Below, one piece after another: positions 17,475 to 26,339 of a stretch of DNA of 64,000 nt. Position numbers and translations under genes: made by a program. Origin of the DNA: Nostocales cyanobacterium HT-58-2. Its GTDB lineage: Bacteria; Cyanobacteriota; Cyanobacteriia; Cyanobacteriales; Nostocaceae. A model generated the notes under the pieces. It saw only the letters and a program-made list of their open reading frames with translations, was not told the origin of the DNA and searched no databases. The stretch is taken from positions 4,398,501 to 4,462,500 of the forward strand of contig CP019636.1 of assembly GCA_002163975.1 (NCBI GenBank), written 5' to 3'. Positions within the stretch are counted from its first letter, which is position 1. Every line of letters begins with the position of its first letter.

Positions 17475-18023
17475 TTAAGCTTTTTCGGCTTGACTTGCAA
17501 TAGAGAACTCATAATCGAGTTTATTGGGCTCAAATCCCCAGTTTAGGAGTTTTTCCAAAAGTTGACTCTGACGCATGGTGTTTTGCTCAATTTCTTTGAG
17601 TGCCTGAATGGTTGCACTATAGTCAAGATGACCTTGACGCCATTGTTGAGTCAAGTCATCAGTACGATCAAGGTACGACTTGAACTCGCTCACAACAGAA
17701 GCTTGAAACTTTCTTAATTTTTGACAGATCAGGTCTACATTGAGTGACACACTAAAAACATCAGGGTTAATTTCCTGAGGAGCAAGACGCCAGTTTAGGA
17801 GTTGGTCCAAGAGTAAATTCTGAAGTTCAATGTGTTGCTCAATGATTTCAAAAGCTTGAACGGTAGCATTGTGGTCGCACCGACTTTGACGCCACAGATG
17901 AATCCAAGACAGCAGGCAGTTAAGGGAAAATCTAAACTCGATAGATAGCGAAGATAGAAATTTTGAGTACTGTTTATTGATATAATCTGCATCTATCGTC
18001 GTACTGACTTTACTTTTTCTCAT
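17475..18023 (-). CDS. Orphan protein of two degenerate HisKA (DHp) units
   Basis: This 182-residue protein contains two related segments, residues 22-80 and 106-164, that align without gaps (both reach WRQ after 25 residues, then a TxQAxxxIEQ helix and LLxxLLNW). The first resembles the two-helix dimerisation domain of cyanobacterial hybrid kinases: LSIEFRFSLN takes the place of LSHELRTPLN. The phosphorylated His is Ile28 in unit one and Ser112 in unit two. There is no ATPase domain. It could act as a decoy dimeriser or scaffold for kinases. The match is by eye; the gene is convergent with the ABC exporter. Confidence 0.65.
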   Translation of the reverse strand: MRKSKVSTTIDADYINKQYSKFLSSLSIEFRFSLNCLLSWIHLWRQSRCDHNATVQAFEIIEQHIELQNLLLDQLLNWRLAPQEINPDVFSVSLNVDLICQKLRKFQASVVSEFKSYLDRTDDLTQQWRQGHLDYSATIQALKEIEQNTMRQSQLLEKLLNWGFEPNKLDYEFSIASQAEKA

Positions 18024-18643
18024 AGCATACTTCCTGTTTTAGCTTTTACCAGAATAAGCGGTAACTACCGGAAAAGAACGGAATTCATTCTAATGTACAA
18101 GCTTTCTGTGCGAGTGTCTGTATACCCACAAGCAGATTTTTTCGACTATCTTGAGGAGTATCGCTAAATTACCAACTTTGGAAAGAAGACAGAATCACCT
18201 TCATAGATTACCGAGGGTATTCATCAAGGAAATAACTTTTTGTTTTTAAGGAAAGAATTCGGATGCTTTTTAGCTCAATACTCCACTCAATTAAAAAAAT
18301 TCTCAAGTTAAATTCTGACTGCTGCTTTGTTTTCTCAAATTGAAGCTTTTAGGATGATCATGAATAGACTTGTTTTGAAAGCTTGCTCTAATTATGTATT
18401 GTGAGCGACAATTCATGCATATCTCTTGCAAAAGTCGATTTTTGGAAAATGAAACCACAGATAAACAAGAAATGCACACATATCAATCATCTGTGTTTAT
18501 CTGTATGGCGCTGGCTTTGCAATGCACTGCCTTGTGCATCCACAGTTCTCAATACCCTATCAGCAGTATATAGTAGGGGCACGGCATTGTCGTGCCCTTA
18601 GTTTATATAACTTAAAAATTTTACGAAAATTCAAGAGGCGTAA
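18024..18643. other. 620-bp spacer with a GGGCACG hairpin, no gene seen
   Basis: This is the divergent region between the pseudo-DHp gene and the NACHT gene. It contains ACAGATAAAC/GTGTTTATCTGT words at 18458-18511 and a hairpin GGGCACG/CGTGCCC at 18577-18597 (7-base loop). Both resemble dispersed repeats. Promoters for both genes must lie here but I cannot place them. Confidence 0.5.
18577..18597. repeat. Hairpin GGGCACG-N7-CGTGCCC
   Basis: A perfect 7-bp stem with loop GCATTGT lies 47 bp before the NACHT start codon. Blocks like TAGGGGCACGGC are frequent dispersed repeats in this group of organisms. It may affect expression of the downstream gene. Confidence 0.5.
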
Positions 18644-21193
18644 ATGGCAGCCATTACAGTTCATCAAAAAGTATTTGAAAAATTAAAACAAGCTTACATA
18701 GAAAAGTTTGGAAGTTCACCAAAACTTCTTATTACTGAGTTAAATCATATTTATCAAGATAAAGGAACTTCAACAAAAGATATTATTTCTGACAAAACTA
18801 TACGAAATTTCTTCAACAATCCTGAACCAACAAAGATACAGGAGAAGAATCTTAATTTTTTATGCAGAGTGTTATTAGAATACGAAAGTTATCAAGAAGC
18901 TTTAAGACAACAAGCCGCCTTAGAACAAGGAGAGCAAGCAAGTTCTCAATTACATGAAGAGTGGATTGACCGTTACCAGGAATATCTCAGGATAAAGTGC
19001 GGCACAATGAAAGTGCTAAGCATGACTCAACCTGTACAACTGGATAGCATTTATGCCAATGTCAATGTTTTAGAAAGTATTAAAGGGAAAAAACAAAAAA
19101 CAATTGATGAGTTGTTGGCTAATATCTCCACTGATAGTGTAAATAGTATCAGTTTTAGTCGCATAAACTATGCGATAAGCGATAGAAATGTAGCAGCTTT
19201 AGATGCTGTCAAGCGTTATCCTAAGCTTCTTATTTGGGGTAAACCAGGAGCAGGAAAAACAACATTTCTCAAGCATATGGCTATGCATAATGCCCAAGAA
19301 GTAGGACAACAAATTATTCCAATATTTATTTCCCTGAAAGCATTTGCAGATGATGAGGAGAAACCCGACCTTGTTGATGCTATCAAACGAGAATTGATAA
19401 CATATGCTTCTGCGTCAGAAACACTAGTTCTGGAATTACTTGAGCAAGGTCGTTGCTTGATTTTATTAGATGGGCTAGATGAAGTGAGAGACGCTCAAAG
19501 TAACCGAATTTACCAAAACATTAATAATTTGGTAGAACAATTTTCAAAAAATCGTTTTGTTATGACCTGCCGTTCAGGTGCTTCTGATTATATATTTGAA
19601 TATTTTACAGAAGTAGAGATGGCAGATTTTAATGAACAGCAAGTCATGATGTTTGTGCAAAAATGGTTTGCATCTGGTCAAGAACCCAACTTAGGAGACG
19701 AATTTTTAGGAGAAATAGAAAAAAATAGGTCTATCAAAGAGCTAACAACAAATCCTTTACTACTCACTATGTTGTGTTTAGTGTTTGAGGATTACTATAA
19801 ATTACCTAAAAATCAATACTCTTTGATTGATGATGCTATAAATGTACTGCTACGGAAGTGGGATGCTAGTAGGCGCATTGATCGGTCTTGGGCTAACAAA
19901 TTTAACTTACCACATCAACGGAAAGTTAATATGCTTAGTCAGATAGCTTATGCAGCTTTTAAACAAGAACCACAAAAGTATTTTTGGCAAACATATGAAC
20001 TAGAAGAGTTGATTAGGAATTATATTGAAAATATTCCTGAAATTTCTCCTCAGACGCTGAAGATTGATAGTTTTTCAGTTTTGAAAACAATCGAAGCGAA
20101 TCATGGATTACTCGTTAAGCAAGCTCAAGACCTATATTCATTCTCACATCTCACTTTCCAGGAATACTTCGTTGCTAATTACATCATAGAAAGTCAAAAT
20201 ACTGAAATTGTAAAAGAAGTGATTCAACAGAAATTAACAAACCATCAATGGCGAGAAGTGTTTCTCATGATTGCAGGACGACTTGCAAATGCTGATGATT
20301 TTATTAAACTCATTTTTAACCAAATCAACACGCTAGTCAATAGTAAAAAATTACAAGATATGTTGACTTGGCTAGATGATGTTACAACATTACATGGAGT
20401 AAAATCCAGTTCATGGAGAGCGTTTTATTTATTTGTTGACCAAGAGTTTGAACTCTATAGTAATCGACTAACAAAAATTGATTCTAGCTTGGCTTTAAAA
20501 CTTGCTGTTATGTTGAAAGAATTTAATGATGAAAGAAGAAAAATTGTCAAACGTTCCCAATTATCTAATTTCGCATTAAATTTAGTTGATACTTATGAAA
20601 AAGTTTCTGCTAAAGCTTTTGATAGAGAATTTGAACCTCAAAAAATCAATCCTTTATTAAGAAAAGAACTTCCTGTTAGTGCTAATGCACCTCACCTCAA
20701 AGGTGGAGTCACTATTGATAAGGAGAATGGTATCATTACTATTACTAAGCAAGAACGTCAAATTACTCTAAATAAAGAACATTTTCCATCTCCAAATTAT
20801 AACGATAATAATGAAGCTCAAGAAGAAAACAACAATATTGATGAAGAAGATATAGTTGCTCGCGCTAGACAACTAAAATATGATGATTTAGCAGACGAAT
20901 TAATATACTTGCAAGATTGCTTTCCTTCTAATGAAGCCCCAAAATGGGAATGGCAAGAGTGGACAAAAAAATTAAAAGGATTAATGAGATTATATTTAAA
21001 TATTGGTTTTGATGATGTGAAATTTTCCCAAGAAGACATCAAAACTTTGAAAGATTATTTGTATGCCAATACTTTATTACTCGAATGTATTCGAGCAGAT
21101 TGTTACTCTTCCAAAGAGTTACGCAACCAAATTGTTGACTACCTCTTATTACCAACGAAACGCATTCCTAAAGCCCTCACTATAGAAATATAA
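18644..21193 (+). CDS. NACHT-domain NTPase (STAND family)
   Basis: This 849-residue protein has an N-terminal region (1-120) with an HTH-like pattern around DKTIRNFFNNPEP, then a NACHT NTPase with Walker A GKPGAGKT at 199-206 and Walker B LILLDGLDEV at 272-281. A helical region carries NPLLLTMLC and SFSHLTFQEYF, both typical of NACHT proteins. The C-terminus (about 560-849) is charged and helical, without WD40, TPR or LRR repeats. AAGAGG precedes the ATG. Bacterial NACHT proteins often sense phage proteins and trigger abortive defence, so a defence role is plausible. No separate effector gene is adjacent. Confidence 0.88.
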   Translation: MAAITVHQKVFEKLKQAYIEKFGSSPKLLITELNHIYQDKGTSTKDIISDKTIRNFFNNPEPTKIQEKNLNFLCRVLLEYESYQEALRQQAALEQGEQASSQLHEEWIDRYQEYLRIKCGTMKVLSMTQPVQLDSIYANVNVLESIKGKKQKTIDELLANISTDSVNSISFSRINYAISDRNVAALDAVKRYPKLLIWGKPGAGKTTFLKHMAMHNAQEVGQQIIPIFISLKAFADDEEKPDLVDAIKRELITYASASETLVLELLEQGRCLILLDGLDEVRDAQSNRIYQNINNLVEQFSKNRFVMTCRSGASDYIFEYFTEVEMADFNEQQVMMFVQKWFASGQEPNLGDEFLGEIEKNRSIKELTTNPLLLTMLCLVFEDYYKLPKNQYSLIDDAINVLLRKWDASRRIDRSWANKFNLPHQRKVNMLSQIAYAAFKQEPQKYFWQTYELEELIRNYIENIPEISPQTLKIDSFSVLKTIEANHGLLVKQAQDLYSFSHLTFQEYFVANYIIESQNTEIVKEVIQQKLTNHQWREVFLMIAGRLANADDFIKLIFNQINTLVNSKKLQDMLTWLDDVTTLHGVKSSSWRAFYLFVDQEFELYSNRLTKIDSSLALKLAVMLKEFNDERRKIVKRSQLSNFALNLVDTYEKVSAKAFDREFEPQKINPLLRKELPVSANAPHLKGGVTIDKENGIITITKQERQITLNKEHFPSPNYNDNNEAQEENNNIDEEDIVARARQLKYDDLADELIYLQDCFPSNEAPKWEWQEWTKKLKGLMRLYLNIGFDDVKFSQEDIKTLKDYLYANTLLLECIRADCYSSKELRNQIVDYLLLPTKRIPKALTIEI

Positions 21194-21668
21194 GAGTCAT
21201 TTACACTGATTGTATGGTGTACTTATTTATTCACCCACAACACGAGAAACCCAGTGTCTTGCGCCTCTACATCATACATCCTTACGATTCCTTGTATTAC
21301 CGCTTTTTACCGCTTTTTACCTTTAATGTTATATTTATGAAGTACGTTAGGGCATTTAGTCAAGAATGGCTATATATGAACAAGCAGGTTAAGAAAGTAT
21401 GTAAGCACGAACCGGGTCAAAAGTGGACAGACGGCTGTTGTAGCTCTCATCAATTAGACAACACAAGTTCTACAAAGTCTAATGAACAGACCATAGAATC
21501 TGCTTTGGAGCAGTCATCTTTCCAGGATACTGTTTGCAAATGACAAGGTGCATCACTTTATAGAAGTTGTCACTTGTATGTAACACTGTTGTTGTAAGAC
21601 TGTTGTGTATTCGATTGAAACGTGCTGTTGATGCGTTCTTGGGGCGTTCTTAGAAAAATTTGCTTTCG
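21194..21668. other. 475-bp spacer between NACHT gene and cytochrome gene
   Basis: One frame (21214-21543) is open here, but its N-terminus reads like random sequence and it lacks a ribosome site. An inner ATG at 21376 would give 55 residues with two Cys pairs (KVCKHEPGQKW, GCC). I cannot support it as a gene. A duplicated CGCTTTTTAC lies near 21301-21320. Confidence 0.4.
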
Positions 21669-22043
21669 TTAGAGAGTTTCTAAATAACTTAACAAATCTG
21701 CCATTTCTTGAGAACTGGGTTGAAATTTCGGCATTGGTGGGGTCTCCCCACTAATCACTTGGTGAATCAGACCATACGGGGATTTTCGCTTTGAGACTCC
21801 TTGTAAGCTGGGACCTACGCGCCCATCTGCCTGCCAGCCATGACAACCCGCACAGTTGATTTGAAAAATGGCGTGTCCGAGTGTTGGATCACCTTTAAGC
21901 GATAGAACGCTTTTGACATATGGATCGGCAGTTCTCGTTATGCGAACAGCAAAAATGCTCAAAAAGATGACTAGCAGAATCGCCAGCGCCGTCAATATGA
22001 TTCGCCAAATCAGAGTTTCAGTTTTGGTAATCTGGTTATCCAA
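21669..22043 (-). CDS. cytM: Membrane-anchored c-type cytochrome, probably cytochrome cM
   Basis: This 124-residue protein has an N-terminal membrane anchor (about 11-33) and a class I cytochrome c domain. The haem motif is C64-AG-C67-H68 and the likely axial Met is M104 in TPPMP. Size, uncleaved anchor and layout fit cyanobacterial CytM, a small low-potential cytochrome linked to respiration and stress in thylakoid or plasma membranes. It is divergent from petG, a cytochrome b6f subunit gene, which supports an electron-transport role. Another small cytochrome c class cannot be fully excluded. Confidence 0.7.
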   Translation of the reverse strand: MDNQITKTETLIWRIILTALAILLVIFLSIFAVRITRTADPYVKSVLSLKGDPTLGHAIFQINCAGCHGWQADGRVGPSLQGVSKRKSPYGLIHQVISGETPPMPKFQPSSQEMADLLSYLETL

Positions 22044-22168
22044 AAGTTTACTTTTAAAGTCGAAGTGTACAGAAAGTTTTCATTTCATACACATAGCTTA
22101 AAAGTTCTTGATGGGTGTCTGCAAGCACAGACAAAGGTTTTTTTGCTAACTAAGCAGGGGGTAGGGGT

Positions 22169-22200
22169 GAGGAAATATGAGGAAATATGAGGAAATATGA
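22169..22200. repeat. Three tandem copies of a 10-bp unit
   Basis: The unit GGAAATATGA occurs three times in a row at 22171-22200, between the cytochrome and petG genes. With only three copies and no spacers it is not a CRISPR. It is a simple slippage-prone tract in the petG upstream region. Confidence 0.8.
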
Positions 22201-22331
22201 GGGTGATGAGTTTCTCATCTTCATCGATGTACTACGCCTCACGCCTACTTTGCAGGAAGGAATGATGCCAAATTTGGTAGAATTAATGGCGGAAACAAAA
22301 TTATAGAATTCTTGCAAAAAGGAGATTTAAC

Positions 22332-22445
22332 GTGGTTGAACCCTTGCTTGACGGCATTGTGCTGGGTCTCATCTTTGTGACTTTAGGTGGGTTGTTCTAC
22401 AAAGCCTACGAACAATTTAAGCGTGGCAATCAACTTGGTCTGTAA
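22332..22445 (+). CDS. petG: Cytochrome b6f complex subunit V (PetG)
   Basis: This 37-codon gene starts with GTG at 22332 behind a strong AAAAAGGAG. It encodes MVEPLLDGIVLGLIFVTLGG, followed by LFYKAYEQFKRGNQLGL. The MVEPLL start, a single membrane helix and the positively charged tail are the hallmark of PetG, which stabilises the cytochrome b6f complex of the thylakoid. Length matches the family (37 residues). It is divergent from the cytochrome cM-like gene. Confidence 0.93.
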   Translation: MVEPLLDGIVLGLIFVTLGGLFYKAYEQFKRGNQLGL

Positions 22446-22503
22446 AGTGCTAAGTCAGGAGTCAAGAGTCCCCTTGTCTCCTTGTCCTCCACTCCCTTTG
22501 TCG

Positions 22504-23049
22504 CTACTCTACTACTCTGTAAAATGTCAAAGCCGTGTTTCCATAAACTTTCTCGCGGCAAATTTCCCAAGAGGGAATGATTAAGGGTTTCGAGTCTTGG
22601 GGACTATGTTCGATCGCAATTTCACCGTTAGGATCTAAAAGCTGAGAATGAGCGAGCGCCTCTATCACTGGCTGATACAATCCACTTGCATAAGGCGGAT
22701 CGAAGTAAATTCTGTCGAATTGCTGTCCTGAGAGTTTGGGCAACATCTGTACGATATCTCCCCGCAGTACCCGAAATTCCTGCTCAGGGCTCGCTAAAAC
22801 CTGCCAGTTTTGTTGGATAATTGCACAAGCACGATGAGATTTCTCAATTCCTATGACTAGGCTGGCTCCTCTACACAAAGCTTCTGCGCCCATTGAACCA
22901 GTCCCCGCGCATAAGTCCAGCCAACGACAACCTTCTATTGTTCCCTGCCAAATATTAAAAACTGCCTCCCGTACCCGCGCACTCGTGGGTCTGGTTTCTT
23001 TCCCTGGTACTGTTTTTAATGGTCGATTGCCGTAAATTCTTAAACTCAT
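22504..23049 (-). CDS. rsmD: 16S rRNA (guanine966-N2)-methyltransferase RsmD
   Basis: This 181-residue methyltransferase opens with the RsmD signature MSLRIYGNRPLKTVPGKETR and PTSARVREAVFNIW. The SAM-binding motif LDLCAGTGSMGAEAL is at about 44-58 and the catalytic DPPY at 117-120. RsmD methylates G966 of 16S rRNA in the assembled small subunit. It is convergent with petG and lies downstream of hisH on the same strand with a 222-bp gap. Confidence 0.93.
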   Translation of the reverse strand: MSLRIYGNRPLKTVPGKETRPTSARVREAVFNIWQGTIEGCRWLDLCAGTGSMGAEALCRGASLVIGIEKSHRACAIIQQNWQVLASPEQEFRVLRGDIVQMLPKLSGQQFDRIYFDPPYASGLYQPVIEALAHSQLLDPNGEIAIEHSPQDSKPLIIPSWEICREKVYGNTALTFYRVVE

Positions 23050-23271
23050 TCGTTATTTGGCATTTGTCATTAGTTATAAACTATTATTACAAACTATAAA
23101 TGACCCATGAGAAAATTTTGCATTGTGTTAGAATGCTCCACTTTTTATGATGTTGGCACACTACTCTTTTCAAGGACTAGTATAGACTGTCCCTTTGCTA
23201 TTGGTATGACAAAGCACTAAAGACTAATGATGCTCTCAGGAAAAAATGTGTTATTTAGATACACTGCCATA

Positions 23272-23907
23272 TTAAGCAGCAACTTGTGTCCAAACTTGAG
23301 AGACAAAATTAGACAGAATTTGTAAACCAATATTAGAGGATTTTTCTGGATGAAACTGGACTGCCATGAGGTTATCATGGGCGATCGCTGCTGTTACAGT
23401 TTGATTCCCGTGAGTGATAGTTGCAGCACAGACTTGCGTATCTTGTGGATCAACATAATAAGAATGCACAAAATACACCCAAGGTTGAGATGGGAGATAC
23501 TCCCACAAAGTGCTTTTTGGCTGAGTCAGTTGGAGTTGATTCCAACCCATATGAGGAATCGCAATTCCTGGTTCTGGACGAAATCGCTTGACTGTTCCTT
23601 TGACAATTCCCAGTCCTGGTTCAGTACCTTCTGCACTTGATTCAAAAAGAATTTGCAGTCCTAAACAAATTCCTAAAAAGGGTTTGCCAGATGCAATTGC
23701 TTCTTTGATTGGTTTTTCCAAACCACGCGATCGCAAATGTTGTACTGCTGGATCGAATGCACCAACTCCTGGTAAAACTACAGCATCTGCCTTTTCTAAT
23801 TCCTTAGGAGAGTCAGTAATCTTAGGAGTTGCCCCGGATTTTTCCAAAGCTTTGCAGACTGAGTGCAAATTTCCCATGTCGTAGTCTACGACTGCAATCA
23901 CCGCCAT
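23272..23907 (-). CDS. hisH: Imidazole glycerol phosphate synthase, glutaminase subunit HisH
   Basis: This 211-residue class I glutamine amidotransferase starts MAVIAVVDYDMGNLHSV and carries the catalytic Cys81 in FLGICLGLQILF and the His-x-Glu pair in VQFHPEKSS. It makes ammonia for HisF in histidine synthesis. HisF is not in this window, which is usual for cyanobacteria, where his genes are scattered. Confidence 0.95.
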   Translation of the reverse strand: MAVIAVVDYDMGNLHSVCKALEKSGATPKITDSPKELEKADAVVLPGVGAFDPAVQHLRSRGLEKPIKEAIASGKPFLGICLGLQILFESSAEGTEPGLGIVKGTVKRFRPEPGIAIPHMGWNQLQLTQPKSTLWEYLPSQPWVYFVHSYYVDPQDTQVCAATITHGNQTVTAAIAHDNLMAVQFHPEKSSNIGLQILSNFVSQVWTQVAA

Positions 23908-23965
23908 TTACCTGCTCCCTGTTAATTTATGATGGAGGGTATTTCTATTTTAAATAATATTTCAT

Positions 23966-24478
23966 ATGAAGAAAAGCATTCTATTAACTTCTTTTGACAC
24001 TTGGCTAAGCGATCAAAAATCAAATTCTTCTGATGATTTGTTGGCTGAAGTTTCCCGACTTCACTCGTTACCTTATGATTTAACCTTCCTGCGACGACTA
24101 CCTGTAGATGTGCAGCTTGCCAGTTCTCAGGTCATAAAAAAAATCCATGAAGTCCAACCGGACAGCATCATCTGCTGTGGTATGGCACAAAAGAGGACGC
24201 TATTAAGTGTGGAAGTAGGTGCTAGTTATGGGGAAAGTATATTGCAGACAACGGTTGATTTAGAGCAACTCGTGGCGGCAGCAAGGGCAGTTGAGATCAG
24301 TCATGACTGCGGGAAATTTGTCTGTGAAGGACTTTATTATTCTGTCTTAGATGAACTGCGCCAATACCAACTCACAACCCCTTGCATCTTTGTCCACGTT
24401 CCTATTTTGACTGCAGAAAATTTGTCCTCAATTCTTGAGGATTTTTTATTGATTATTCACAGGCTGGCACTTTGGTAA
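23966..24478 (+). CDS. Pyroglutamyl-peptidase-like (peptidase C15 fold) protein
   Basis: This 170-residue protein follows the C15 layout: an opening beta strand ILLTSFDTW, LRRLPVDVQLASSQV, and CCGMAQ. The three catalytic residues of pyrrolidone-carboxylate peptidase have plausible counterparts, E83 in SVEVGAS, C120 in KFVCEGLYYSVL and H144 in FVHVPIL. It is shorter than typical C15 enzymes (about 200-215) and the substrate loop after FDTW lacks the FGG motif. It may remove pyroglutamate or act on another N-terminus. Identification is by motif only. Confidence 0.65.
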   Translation: MKKSILLTSFDTWLSDQKSNSSDDLLAEVSRLHSLPYDLTFLRRLPVDVQLASSQVIKKIHEVQPDSIICCGMAQKRTLLSVEVGASYGESILQTTVDLEQLVAAARAVEISHDCGKFVCEGLYYSVLDELRQYQLTTPCIFVHVPILTAENLSSILEDFLLIIHRLALW

Positions 24479-24518
24479 AGTTGTTTGCGTCTGTTGGGAG
24501 AAAAAAATATCTAGGTAT

Positions 24519-25904
24519 ATGTTTCCATTCTTACTAATTTTTCCGATTGCTCAAATAACTCCTGCCCCACCACAGCCACAAGAAATTGTGCAACAGCAAC
24601 AAGTGCGTCCTTTACCTGGCGAACTAAATAGCATCCCTGTATTTAACAGCAATAGTCCAGAAAAGGTCCTCAAAGAAGGAATTTTACTTTCCACCTTTCC
24701 ACCTGAAGGGAAAAAAGTTCCAACCGCACACCTCAATTTCTCTTTTAAAGGACGATTTGATGTTTTTGCCCACCACGTTGCAGAAGCACCCACACCCGAA
24801 GACTTACGGACGCTGTACCTCGGGATAATCTTGCACAACCCAGGAAAACAAGCCGTGACAGTGAATATCTTGCAAGCGGCAAGTTATTTAAGTCAACCAG
24901 ATGCGCCTTTTATGGAGTTGCCATATCAGAGTGAGAATATTCTGGGTACAGTTTTCGCTGGACCAGGCGATCGCGTGATGAATAATGTCCTACGGGGACA
25001 AAGACAAGACACATTTCCTCCCCAAATTATCATTCCACCGGGCGAAAGCCGGATGTTATTGAATGCACCCATTCCCGTGAATGGACTGACACCACCTTTA
25101 AATGGTCGGTCTACACTGATGCGGTTATGGAGTAATGACACAGTTTATGTAGCCAGTCTAGCAATGTTTGCACGGACCAATTCTGATGGTAGCGATCGCT
25201 CTCCCACTTTAGAAGAATGGCAAAATTTACTAAATAACGGTGAATTATCCGGACCACGAGATAAAGTACCCACCCCTGTTGAGGAAACAAATAAACCAAT
25301 CATATATGGTCGTGTTGCCGGAGTCGCACAGGGTTCTGAATGGAAAGCCTTATTAATAGATAATTCAAAAACTCAGCATCTAACTATACCCAGTCCCGGA
25401 CAAGCTTTTTCCTACGCTTTGAGTGCTCTAGATCGCGGTACTTTAGGAACTCGTCAAATACAAAGTGCACCAATGCTGGTACGCTATCCTGACACCGCAT
25501 ATCGTGCTCATGGAAACTATGGTGTACAATACAGCCTCACACTGCCACTGTATAACAATACCCAAAATCTGCAAACAGTTATGGTGTCAATGCAGACACC
25601 AATAAAAGAAGACCAGTTAACCAAAGCAGGATTACGCTTTTTAAATCCACCAGCGCAGCAAGTATTATTCCGGGGTTCAGTCAGGGTACGTTACAAAGAT
25701 GACCAAGGTTTGCCCCAGACTCAATATTTGCATTTGGTGCAAAGACGAGGACAACAAGGTGAACCATTGGTAGTTCTGAATATGAGGGGCGGTGAAGGAA
25801 GATTGGTAGAAGTAGACTTTCTTTATCCACCAGACGCCACCCCTCCTCAAGTGCTGACAGTTCAAACTTTGGATAATGCCAGTTCAACTGGCTCTATGAA
25901 ATAG
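24519..25904 (+). CDS. DUF3370-family cyanobacterial protein, probably exported
   Basis: This 461-residue protein starts with a short hydrophobic stretch MFPFLLIFPIAQITPA followed by a Pro/Gln-rich segment, consistent with a signal peptide. The body holds LLSTFPPEGKKVPTAHLNFS and an extended beta-rich sequence with IIIPPGESRMLLNAPIPVNG, matching the DUF3370 family found in cyanobacteria. Function is unknown. The gene is 40 bp downstream of the C15-like gene on the same strand and may be co-transcribed with it. Confidence 0.7.
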   Translation: MFPFLLIFPIAQITPAPPQPQEIVQQQQVRPLPGELNSIPVFNSNSPEKVLKEGILLSTFPPEGKKVPTAHLNFSFKGRFDVFAHHVAEAPTPEDLRTLYLGIILHNPGKQAVTVNILQAASYLSQPDAPFMELPYQSENILGTVFAGPGDRVMNNVLRGQRQDTFPPQIIIPPGESRMLLNAPIPVNGLTPPLNGRSTLMRLWSNDTVYVASLAMFARTNSDGSDRSPTLEEWQNLLNNGELSGPRDKVPTPVEETNKPIIYGRVAGVAQGSEWKALLIDNSKTQHLTIPSPGQAFSYALSALDRGTLGTRQIQSAPMLVRYPDTAYRAHGNYGVQYSLTLPLYNNTQNLQTVMVSMQTPIKEDQLTKAGLRFLNPPAQQVLFRGSVRVRYKDDQGLPQTQYLHLVQRRGQQGEPLVVLNMRGGEGRLVEVDFLYPPDATPPQVLTVQTLDNASSTGSMK

Positions 25905-26125
25905 TTATCAAATTAGTAAATATTATTATGAAATGAGTAAATATGTAGTAGAAGAAAAAATCCCGCACTTAGAAAGCGCAGGAGTATCAATCTGACCTTT
26001 CATTTCCTAAAACTTTCACCCTAACGACAACATCATCATTAACCCTGACATAGACCTTGACCACCAATCCAAATGTGGAATTGAGTTTGACTAAAACGTT
26101 AACCTTGACCACAATTTGTAAAGAA

Positions 26126-26339
26126 CCCCGGTATTTAACCGGGGACAAGGGGTTTTGTCGTGTACTTTGAGTCTTTTGTGCAAGACCGTATTAATTTATA
26201 AAGATAGGCTTGTTTCGATGAGAGTAGTTGCCAAATTGCCAAGCCAAGTCAACTTGGTGATAACATTGACGCTCCCACGGCTACCACATTTCGCTTCGCT
26301 CCAATGTGGTGTAAAGCCGTGGGATTCTTGGCTCATCGA
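26126..26339 (+). ncRNA. Candidate structured RNA with several nested helices
   Basis: Several complementary elements lie in one 214-base stretch. They are a hairpin CCCCGGT/ACCGGGG at 26126-26144; a long-range stem TCGATGAG (26215-26222) with CTCATCGA (26332-26339); inside it CCAAGT/ACTTGG at 26244-26257; and a long arm CCCACGGCT plus ACCACATT (26274-26290) with AATGTGGT and AGCCGTGGG (26303-26323). GTCAA (26248) could also pair with TTGAC (26266). No protein frame fits. The layout recalls guide-type RNAs of IS200/IS605 or IscB (HEARO) elements, but that link is inference. Confidence 0.4.
26274..26323. repeat. Two-part hairpin CCCACGGCT + ACCACATT
   Basis: Outer stem CCCACGGCT/AGCCGTGGG and inner stem ACCACATT/AATGTGGT are separated by a small bulge GTAA on one side. 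The outer stem recurs at 26975-26995 and, with changes, at 57342-57362. CCCACGGCT...AGCCGTGGG hairpins are typical of IS200/IS605-family ends in cyanobacteria. Confidence 0.7.

Noticed and set aside
21214..21543. 109-residue frame after the NACHT gene
   Set aside because: No ribosome site and non-protein-like N-terminus; an inner 55-residue start is also unsupported.
22171..22200. Three GGAAATATGA repeats as a possible CRISPR seed
   Set aside because: Copies are contiguous without spacers and no cas gene is present.
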